Positions 1 through 4,750 of a stretch of DNA of 5,030 bases are shown here, piece after piece. Positions within the stretch are counted from its first letter, which is position 1; each line of letters starts with the position of its first letter. The position numbers and the translations under genes were made by a program. The notes under the pieces were generated by a model. The model did no database searches. It worked only from the letters and a program-made list of their open reading frames with translations, and was not told where the DNA came from. Source of the stretch: Candidatus Gastranaerophilales bacterium (GTDB taxonomy: Bacteria > Cyanobacteriota > Vampirovibrionia > Gastranaerophilales > Gastranaerophilaceae); assembly GCA_021199975.1 (NCBI GenBank), contig JAJQHF010000262.1:1-5030 (forward strand), given 5' to 3'.

Positions 1-1
1 A

Positions 2-832
2 AATTCTAATGTTTTAAATACCGGTGACGGAATTTGTTTTTTTAATGAAAATAAAGAGTTAATAGGTACAAATATAAATAAAACGGAAAATAACCTTATA
101 TTTCCTAATGATATAAAAGGTATAAAGCCGGGGGTTAAAATATATAGAAACTATAACAAAGATTTTGATGACAAGCTTCTTAATGCAGACATAACAAGAA
201 AAATACCCGCAAAAATTAAAGTCAGACAAACTATAGCAGGATATTTCTTCTGCCTTTTTGATAATGATAATAATTGTGCCGTTATTATGATTTCACAAAA
301 TATCGAAAAAGCTCTGAACGAAGAAAAAAGTTTAAATACTTTAAAAGTACAGCTTTCTAAAATGGGAAATACTGAATTTTATATAGAAACGGCAGATATA
401 AAGCTAAAACAAATTCCTTATTTAAAAGTTTCAAAAATAAACGAAATAAGAAGAGCTTTAACAGAAAAACTAAGAAAAATAAGGAAAAAGAACTATAAAT
501 CAAAATACGGAAAACAAAAGATAAATGTAATTGACTATCCAATAAAAAATTTAAACTGTAAAGCCAATATTTTAAATGATAAATCCATGCAATTTTATAA
601 AAAGAGAAATGCCCAAATAGGAGAATATGCACTTGAAAGTCAAGAAAATATATGCAATCGTGAAGTAATGGTATCAAAATACTGCATAAAAAACCAGCTT
701 GGAATTTGCCCTAAACAAAATCCTGTAAAAAAGTATAAAGAACCTTTCATATTAAACGACGAATTCAACAAGGAATACCTCGTTGAATTCAATTGCAAGG
801 ACTGTGTTATGAAAATTAAAACAAAGAATTAA
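2..832 (+). CDS. U32-family protein, C-terminal part (DUF3656/RlhA-like), 5'-truncated by window edge
   Basis: The reading frame is open from the first bases of the window, so the start lies upstream; 276 residues and a TAA stop are visible. Matches to the C-terminal half of long U32 'collagenase-like peptidase' proteins, recalled from the family, are: GDGICF near visible residues 9-14, an R-K-I-P segment, the segment LSKMGNTEFYI (about 118-128), an N-E-I-R-R-A-L helix, and a Cys-rich tail with VMVSKYCIKNQLGIC and FNCKDCVM. Tail cysteines fall at visible residues 218, 228, 236, 265 and 268; the last four could form a metal site (inference). The E. coli member of this long type, RlhA, is needed for hydroxylation of a 23S rRNA cytidine; other U32 proteins act in tRNA or ubiquinone hydroxylation, so the 'peptidase' name may mislead. 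The catalytic N-terminal domain and its Fe-S cysteines are outside the window, so the exact subtype is not settled. The stop overlaps the stop of the convergent gene. Confidence 0.85.
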   Translation, partial: NSNVLNTGDGICFFNENKELIGTNINKTENNLIFPNDIKGIKPGVKIYRNYNKDFDDKLLNADITRKIPAKIKVRQTIAGYFFCLFDNDNNCAVIMISQNIEKALNEEKSLNTLKVQLSKMGNTEFYIETADIKLKQIPYLKVSKINEIRRALTEKLRKIRKKNYKSKYGKQKINVIDYPIKNLNCKANILNDKSMQFYKKRNAQIGEYALESQENICNREVMVSKYCIKNQLGICPKQNPVKKYKEPFILNDEFNKEYLVEFNCKDCVMKIKTKN

Positions 833-1416
833 GATCTTTTTAAAGAAGCATAAGCCGGCTGGTTTGCAATTAAGCTTGCGATTGATGTGTTTTGATTTCC
901 GTCTTTTGTATATAATTTAGATAAATAGTTTAATCTTTTAACTAATTTAGAATCGCTGGCTTTTAAAGAAGGATTAACTTCTGTGAAAGAAATCCAGGTT
1001 TGAACTTCTGTTGTCCATGCTCTTACTTCTTCTTCGTAAGTTTTTGTATTTTCGTGGTGAACGCTTTCGTGAGCGATTAAGCATGCTATTGCTTCAACGG
1101 GAGCTGTTTTATAATTTGAGCTTACTAAAATAACCAATCTGCCGTCTGTAGTTTTTGCAGTGACTGCTTCACAAGTACCGTAACCCATAGCAGCCATATC
1201 TCTAAACATAATTTTAATTGGTTTGCCGGTTGAATTTTGACCTTGAATAACATTTAAAACTTTTCTGTTATTCATTGCTTCTAATCTCTCTAAAGCTGCT
1301 GTTAATATAGGCTGTTTGGTATTAGCAGTATAATCAGCCGCTAATACAACGTTATTAGAAACGCACAATATAATTAAAGCGCTAAAAAGCACAACTATTC
1401 TACTCATAAATTTCAT
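829..1416 (-). CDS. Exported HExxH-motif protein, putative zinc metallopeptidase
   Basis: This is a 195-residue protein. It begins MKFMSR followed by a hydrophobic stretch (about residues 7-19), with a likely signal-peptidase I site after VVLA (residue 26), so it is probably exported. There is no lipobox. The key motif is IAHESVHHE, with H116-E117-x-x-H120 as a zincin zinc-binding and catalytic motif. The E-E-E-V-R-A-W helix that follows (128-134) offers a third glutamate ligand, as in gluzincins; that assignment is inference. C82 and C112 flank the catalytic region and could form a disulfide after export. The size fits a minimal, single-domain peptidase. I do not recognise a named family, and no substrate can be inferred. 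The ATG at 1416 is chosen because a GGAAGGA site lies 9 nt upstream; a second ATG at residue 4 fits less well. The 3' end overlaps the stop of the U32 gene by 4 bp, tail to tail. Confidence 0.8.
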   Translation of the reverse strand: MKFMSRIVVLFSALIILCVSNNVVLAADYTANTKQPILTAALERLEAMNNRKVLNVIQGQNSTGKPIKIMFRDMAAMGYGTCEAVTAKTTDGRLVILVSSNYKTAPVEAIACLIAHESVHHENTKTYEEEVRAWTTEVQTWISFTEVNPSLKASDSKLVKRLNYLSKLYTKDGNQNTSIASLIANQPAYASLKRS

Positions 1417-1425
1417 AACAGGGAT

Positions 1426-1432
1426 TCCTTCC
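1426..1432 (-). promoter_or_regulatory. Ribosome binding site of the HExxH protein gene
   Basis: Read on the minus strand, GGAAGGA ends 9 nt before the ATG at 1416. This supports that start over the in-frame ATG three codons later. Confidence 0.7.
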
Positions 1433-1540
1433 GTGAGAACAACTATTTTTCTTTTACATTTTTCTTATTTATTAACCTTACAAATATACATATCGGCAAT
1501 TGAAAAAAAAACTTTAGATTTTCTTTTAATTTTTTAGCTT

Positions 1541-1638
1541 TTTTGTAACAATTCTTAAAATATATCGTCTTAAAAAATTTAAATCCCTTTAACGGCAAGC
1601 TTTTTACCGTTTTGAAAAAAATATAGTTTGTTACAAAA
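1541..1638. repeat. 11-bp inverted repeat pair TTGTTACAAAA in the divergent promoter region
   Basis: The 11-mer TTGTTACAAAA occurs on the plus strand at 1628-1638 and exactly again on the minus strand at 1541-1551, with its two copies pointing toward the two divergent genes. Each copy starts with TTGTTA, which can serve as a -35 box. The plus copy pairs well with a TATAAT; the minus copy has only a weak TAAAAG (1523-1528) at 17-bp spacing. The core TTGTTACAA is nearly palindromic, so it might instead be a regulator site. Chance is possible in such AT-rich DNA. Confidence 0.35.
1591..1611. repeat. Imperfect palindrome in the divergent intergenic region
   Basis: AACGG at 1591-1595 is complementary to CCGTT at 1607-1611. 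After one mismatch, two further A-T pairs extend the stem around a short loop. It lies just upstream of the promoter of the dihydrolipoamide dehydrogenase gene and could be an operator or a weak hairpin. No regulator can be named. Confidence 0.3.
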
Positions 1639-1655
1639 TATTAATATTGTATAAT
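1628..1655 (+). promoter_or_regulatory. Sigma-70-type promoter for lpdA
   Basis: A TTGTTA (-35, 1628-1633) and a perfect TATAAT (-10, 1650-1655) are separated by 16 bp. Transcription would start near 1662, at the edge of the AGGAGGG ribosome binding site, giving an unusually short leader of about 12 nt. An in-frame TTG at 1647 lies inside this promoter and so cannot be the start codon for a transcript made from it. Confidence 0.65.
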
Positions 1656-1661
1656 TCTTGC

Positions 1662-1668
1662 AGGAGGG
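1662..1668 (+). promoter_or_regulatory. Ribosome binding site of lpdA
   Basis: AGGAGGG, a near-perfect Shine-Dalgarno sequence, ends 5 nt before the ATG at 1674. It decides that start over the upstream in-frame TTG at 1647, which would add nine residues ahead of the FAD-binding strand. Confidence 0.85.
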
Positions 1669-1673
1669 ATTTT

Positions 1674-3038
1674 ATGTTTGATATAGGTATTATTGGTTCG
1701 GGACCTGCCGGTTATGCGGCGGCAATAAGGGCAAGCCAACAGGGATTGAGTGTAGTTTTGTTTGAGAAAAATCAAATAGGCGGCACATGTTTAAACAGAG
1801 GCTGTATCCCTGTAAAGACAATCTTAAATTCATGCCGTATTTATTCTGAACTTAAAAATACTGATAAATTTGGTATAACAGCCGAAAATATAAGTTTTGA
1901 TTTTGCTAAAATTCAGCAAAGACAAAAAACTGTTTCAGAAAAGATTAGAAAATCACTGACAATGCTTATAAAAAGCTACGGTATTACAATTATTGAAGAA
2001 GAAGCAAATATTTTAAATGAACATGTTATAAGCACAAAAACAGGCTCTTATGAGGTTAAAAATATAATTATTGCAACAGGTTCAAAACCTAATATGCTGA
2101 AATTTAACGGAAATTACAGTGATGATTTTGTATTAAACTCTGATGATATTTTAAATTTGACGCAATTGCCCTCATCTGTTTTGATAGTCGGTTCGGGTGC
2201 TATAGGTATTGAATGGGCAAGAATTTTGTCATCTTTGAATGTTAAAGTAAGTATTACGGAAATTATGGAAAAACTCATTCCCTCTGCTGATTATGAGGTA
2301 TCTGAAAGAGTTGCAAGACTTTTGAAAAAAAGTAAAATTGAGTTTCATACATCAACTTCAATTGAAGAAATTCAAGGTAAAAAAGTAACATTATCAAACG
2401 GCAAAGTATCAGATGTTGACTTTGTTCTTCTTGGCGCAGGCAGGACAGCAGAAATATGTTCAGGCAATATAATGAATAATTCGGATATAAAAAAATATAT
2501 TAGTGTAGATTCTAATTTTAAAATAAAAGACAGTAATATATATGCAATCGGTGATGTTAACGGCATGTCGCTTCTTGCACACAGCGCCATAAAACAGGCG
2601 GAGGAAGTAATAAATCATATAATATCCGGTACAAATGCGGAATTTAACAAAAATCTTGTTCCTTCCGTAATCTTTGGAACTCCTGAGATTGCTTCAATCG
2701 GATTAACAGAACAGGAATTAATTAAGCAAAACATAAATTATAAAAAATCCTTTTTCCCCGTATCTGCCTTAGGTAAAGCGTACGCAGACGATAAAACGGA
2801 AGGATTTATTAAAATACTTGCTGCAGAAGATAAAATTTTTGGCGCTCACATAATATCAGAAGAAGCAAGCGCTCTAATTCAACAGATAGCTATAGCGATG
2901 ACAAATAATATAAAACCAAAAGAGTTACAAAATGTTATATTTGCCCACCCTACGTACTCTGAAGGGGTGCTTGAAAGTATTCTTGCACTTGATAATATAG
3001 CAATAAATATTCCAAAGAAAACGGAAATGAAGGTATAA
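1674..3038 (+). CDS. lpdA: Dihydrolipoamide dehydrogenase (E3)
   Basis: This flavoprotein reoxidises the dihydrolipoyl groups of 2-oxoacid dehydrogenase complexes or the glycine cleavage system, passing electrons through FAD to NAD+ in the cytosol. The 454-residue length is typical. Motifs in order: the FAD dinucleotide fold GSGPAG (8-13); the redox disulfide in GGTCLNRGCIP (C39 and C44); K48; ATGSKP (134-139); the NAD fold GSGAIG (173-178) with E196 placed to favour NAD; the second FAD contact AIGD (291-294) followed by LAHSA; and the C-terminal dimer domain with TPEIASIGLTE and the catalytic HPTYSE (H425 and E430). The His-Glu pair and CxxxxC together separate it from glutathione reductase and mercuric reductase. 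Every key residue is present. No E1, E2, lipoate ligase or glycine-cleavage gene lies beside it, so its partner complex cannot be read from this window. It has its own promoter and ends 12 nt before a strong terminator, so it appears monocistronic. Confidence 0.95.
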   Translation: MFDIGIIGSGPAGYAAAIRASQQGLSVVLFEKNQIGGTCLNRGCIPVKTILNSCRIYSELKNTDKFGITAENISFDFAKIQQRQKTVSEKIRKSLTMLIKSYGITIIEEEANILNEHVISTKTGSYEVKNIIIATGSKPNMLKFNGNYSDDFVLNSDDILNLTQLPSSVLIVGSGAIGIEWARILSSLNVKVSITEIMEKLIPSADYEVSERVARLLKKSKIEFHTSTSIEEIQGKKVTLSNGKVSDVDFVLLGAGRTAEICSGNIMNNSDIKKYISVDSNFKIKDSNIYAIGDVNGMSLLAHSAIKQAEEVINHIISGTNAEFNKNLVPSVIFGTPEIASIGLTEQELIKQNINYKKSFFPVSALGKAYADDKTEGFIKILAAEDKIFGAHIISEEASALIQQIAIAMTNNIKPKELQNVIFAHPTYSEGVLESILALDNIAINIPKKTEMKV

Positions 3039-3050
3039 CTACCCTTAGCA

Positions 3051-3096
3051 ATTAAAGTAAAAAGCCGAAAGTAACATTTCGGTTTTTTACTTTAAT
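3051..3096. terminator. Bidirectional rho-independent terminator between convergent genes
   Basis: A 20-nt arm at 3051-3070 and its near-perfect complement at 3077-3096 enclose a 6-nt loop, GTAACA; the one imperfect pair is G opposite T. The GC core CCGAAA/TTTCGG is followed by T runs on both strands (six T on plus, five T on minus). It lies 12 nt after the lpdA stop and 10 nt after the stop of the minus-strand gene, so it can end both transcripts. Confidence 0.92.
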
Positions 3097-3106
3097 TTTA
3101 TTTTTA

Positions 3107-3721
3107 TTATTTAGCGGTTGAAATTGCAAATTGTGTTAAATCTTCAATTCCGTATTTTTCCAGCTCCTGTTTAATTACTGTCTTGATTGCATCATCAGGT
3201 GTGCCAACAAGCTTATTGAAAGTGTTATTTGTTTGCGGTTCAAATTCACTTTCAAAATCATTTCTAGTTGATACTGTTATATTATAAGGGTTTTTCTTAT
3301 CTCCTTGAATTGAAATCTGTGTCGGATTTCCTTCATCATCCTTTACAAGAAAAGTACAATTAAGTATATTTTTTGAATTTTCAACAGCTGAATTTACAAA
3401 ATGTTCTTTTTGTTTTGTTTCTGATTGAGTTTCATCCAAAGGATAGTCAACATATACAGGTTTTCCAAATTGAACCTTGCCGCCTTGAACGGTCATGTTC
3501 CTGCTGTCCAGTGTGATTGTACCGTTATCATTAAAAGTTACTTGATTTGTTGTTGATACAAAAGGTTTATTTATCATTCCTTTATTGGTAATAGAATCTA
3601 ATATAATTGCAGCATTTTTTAAATCTGTTTTATTTTTAAAACTGTCAATATCATTTTTTACTGTTGTTTCTTGCGTAAGACTGTTGATATTAGCTGTGCC
3701 TATGTTGTAATTAGTATTCAT
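3107..3721 (-). CDS. Hypothetical protein, 204 aa, unknown function
   Basis: I do not recognise this protein. It has no signal peptide, no membrane segment and a single cysteine (C122), so it is probably soluble and cytosolic, or released by a route not visible here. The first 35 or so residues are polar and rich in N, T and K, and look disordered. Residues about 58-95 alternate polar and hydrophobic residues with turns (FNDNGTITLDS, VQGGKVQFGKPVYVDY), suggesting a beta-sheet core. A second beta-like part spans about 119-152, and a helix follows at about 175-190 (DDAIKTVIKQELEKYG). The start at 3721 is supported by GAAAGGA 7 nt upstream. The gene ends with tandem TAA stops and a strong terminator, which argues for a real, expressed gene. 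It is monocistronic as far as can be seen. Confidence 0.75.
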   Translation of the reverse strand: MNTNYNIGTANINSLTQETTVKNDIDSFKNKTDLKNAAIILDSITNKGMINKPFVSTTNQVTFNDNGTITLDSRNMTVQGGKVQFGKPVYVDYPLDETQSETKQKEHFVNSAVENSKNILNCTFLVKDDEGNPTQISIQGDKKNPYNITVSTRNDFESEFEPQTNNTFNKLVGTPDDAIKTVIKQELEKYGIEDLTQFAISTAK

Positions 3722-3728
3722 TCGTTTT

Positions 3729-3735
3729 TCCTTTC
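3729..3735 (-). promoter_or_regulatory. Ribosome binding site of the 204-aa protein gene
   Basis: GAAAGGA on the minus strand ends 7 nt before the ATG at 3721, a normal spacing that supports the start. Confidence 0.7.
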
Positions 3736-3746
3736 TTTTATCTCCG

Positions 3747-3773
3747 AATATAGTAAAAGATAATTACTATATT
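3747..3773. repeat. Perfect 10-bp inverted repeat upstream of the 204-aa protein gene
   Basis: AATATAGTAA (3747-3756) and its exact complement TTACTATATT (3764-3773) flank 7 nt. The repeat sits 11 nt upstream of the ribosome binding site on the minus strand. It includes a TATAGT (3766-3771, minus strand) that could be a -10 box, though no good -35 is visible. It could be an operator overlapping the promoter or a weak leader hairpin; the arms are very AT-rich. Confidence 0.5.
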
Positions 3774-3854
3774 TATTTAAAAACAAATTATTTAAAAAAA
3801 ATGACAAAAATTATTTTTTTCTCTAAATAACTTAATATTATCTGAGAAAAATTT

Positions 3855-3917
3855 CACGATAAGCCGAAGGTGTTACAAAGCGAAGCACCGCAGTGTAAAC
3901 GAGGATGACTGAGCCTC
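3855..3917. other. GC-rich intergenic island, candidate dispersed repeat or RNA element
   Basis: These 63 bases are about half G+C, against roughly a quarter in the flanks, and contain no gene. Short complementary pairs are present: GGTG/CACC around 13 nt, and GAGG/CCTC around 9 nt (GAGGATGACTGAGCCTC, 3901-3917). They overlap a perfect palindrome TCAAATTTGA (3916-3925). The pattern is like that of short interspersed intergenic elements or a structured RNA, but there is no second copy in the window to prove repetition, and no cloverleaf or known riboswitch core is seen. Confidence 0.35.
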
Positions 3918-4061
3918 AAATTTGAATTAAAAACTCAATAAAAATAACCCTTTTTACCCCATTGAATAAAATTCTAACGCTATGAATTAACATCTCATAC
4001 GGACACAGAATGGACATAAAAAATGCCATTTTTGTCAAAATTCAAAATTTTAAAAATCAAC

Positions 4062-4090
4062 CTCTATCTCAATTACTATAAGGGATAGAG
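4062..4090. repeat. 7-bp inverted repeat beside the transposase remnant
   Basis: CTCTATC (4062-4068) and GATAGAG (4084-4090) are perfect complements around a 15-nt spacer. It lies immediately past the point where transposase similarity fades. It may be a hairpin or part of decayed element DNA; no T run makes it a good terminator. Confidence 0.35.
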
Positions 4091-4095
4091 CTATT

Positions 4096-4629
4096 TTATG
4101 AAAATTAAAACATTCCCCCCTTTATGAACCGAAACTTGCATCTATATCACTATTTTTATCAGGGTCAATGTGCGGTTATGAGTTAGCACGTAAAAATGTT
4201 GAATCTACAAGGTTGCCTTCTTTTTTTATTAAACCTATTTGATTAAAGTAATTGTCTAATACAGTTATTAGTATTTTTCCGGCTTTCTTTTGTTCCCAAA
4301 CTTGATGTCTAAAGTTTTATATTGTTGTTGCATCAGGAATCGGGTCATTTATGCTTAATCCTAAAAATTTGCGAAAGATTAGACGGTCATTTATTTGAAA
4401 TTCCGCTTGTCTCTGTCTGAAAGGTTATACCATTGTTGTAGAAGTTGAATTTTAAACATTAACATTGTTGAATAACCGGGTCGACCGACTTTATTAGAAC
4501 TACGTTTTATATTTTTTTAAACCAGGCTTCTATTTCCTGCCAGGGGATTACCATTTCCTCTAAAAATTTATTATCCGGGCATACCTGATTTACAATAAAA
4601 TCTGCAAAATTTAATCCGTGTTCTTCCAT
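4096..4629 (-). pseudogene. IS5-family (DUF772-type) transposase, frameshifted and truncated remnant
   Basis: Read on the minus strand from the ATG at 4629 (GAGGAG at 4633-4638 is its ribosome binding site), the first 40 residues (MEEHGLNFADFIV... to EAWFKKI) end at a TAA at 4507-4509. After a -1 shift near an A7 run (4512-4518) the text continues as GRPGYSTMLMFKIQLLQQWY NLSDR. A second shift near 4404-4412 leads to AEFQINDRLIFRKFLGLSI and DPIPDATTI. Three more in-frame stops follow, at 4317-4319 (where Trp is expected), 4176-4178 and 4122-4124, while the similarity continues (VLDNYFNQIGLIKKEGNLVD, STFLRANS, DIDASFG). These are the DUF772 N-terminal domain and the start of the DDE domain of IS5-type transposases. 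The D of VDSTF is the likely first catalytic Asp; the second Asp and the Glu are absent because similarity fades near 4100, about half way through a normal transposase. No terminal inverted repeats or target duplication could be assigned. The element is dead. The left boundary is approximate. Confidence 0.85.
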
Positions 4630-4696
4630 AATCTCCTCTTTTTTTACTTTTACTCTCTTTATTGTACCTAAAACTCCGGTATTTGTATATGGTTGC

Positions 4697-4724
4697 ATTA
4701 GGCACTTGCCTAATACGTAATAGG
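4697..4724. promoter_or_regulatory. Nested palindromes upstream of the LuxR-type gene
   Basis: ATTAGGCA-CT-TGCCTAAT (4697-4714) is a perfect 8-bp-arm palindrome. It overlaps a second, imperfect one, CCTAATACGTAATAGG (4709-4724), with two mismatched positions, one pair. They end 26 bp before the ATG of the HTH gene, and the first contains a TTGCCT (4706-4711) that could act as a -35 box, although no good -10 follows at 17 bp. An operator for a dimeric regulator, possibly the HTH protein itself, is one reading. The outer end of the neighbouring IS remnant is another. Confidence 0.4.
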
Positions 4725-4742
4725 TCTTTTATTTATATGATT

Positions 4743-4747
4743 GAGGT
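4743..4747 (+). promoter_or_regulatory. Ribosome binding site of the LuxR-type gene
   Basis: GAGGT ends 3 nt before the ATG at 4751, a slightly tight but workable spacing. Confidence 0.55.
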
Positions 4748-4750
4748 ATT

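Larger units (their letters stand above)
3774..4095. other. Gene-free intergenic stretch
   Basis: I find no convincing reading frame on either strand here. It holds, from left to right, an A/T-rich run (3774-3850) that probably carries upstream promoter sequence for the minus-strand gene, a GC-rich island (3855-3917), an A/T-rich part with a short palindrome AAAAATG-C-CATTTTT (4019-4033), and a 7-bp inverted repeat (4062-4090). The right part borders a decayed transposase and may be old mobile-element or flanking DNA. Confidence 0.6.

Noticed and set aside
357..677. Minus-strand open frame of 106 codons
   Set aside because: It is antisense to the U32 coding sequence; its hydrophobic Phe/Leu-rich translation is what the complement of Lys-rich, AT-rich codons gives, and it has no family match.
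853..860. AGCCGGCT palindrome near the end of the HExxH gene
   Set aside because: An 8-bp palindrome inside coding sequence, with no spacer for a hairpin; most likely chance.
1647..1673. Upstream TTG start that would add nine residues to lpdA
   Set aside because: It overlaps the promoter -10 box and has no ribosome binding site, whereas the ATG at 1674 follows AGGAGGG and starts right at the FAD-binding strand.
2372..2590. Minus-strand open frame of 72 codons
   Set aside because: It is fully inside lpdA on the opposite strand, in a region with recognisable E3 motifs on the plus strand.
3855..3917. tRNA or known riboswitch in the GC-rich island
   Set aside because: No seven-pair acceptor stem, T-loop GTTCRA signature or recognisable riboswitch core could be found; the complementary arms are only four pairs each.
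4507..4520. Programmed -1 frameshift at the A7 run in the transposase
   Set aside because: An A-rich slippery run with a -1 continuation is present, as some IS elements use, but a second frameshift, three stops and loss of the C-terminus show that the gene is simply decayed.
4507..4698. 63-codon minus-strand open frame as an independent small gene starting at 4698
   Set aside because: Its last 40 residues are the N-terminus of the IS5-type transposase with a ribosome binding site for the ATG at 4629; the upstream extension overlaps the palindrome and resembles nothing.
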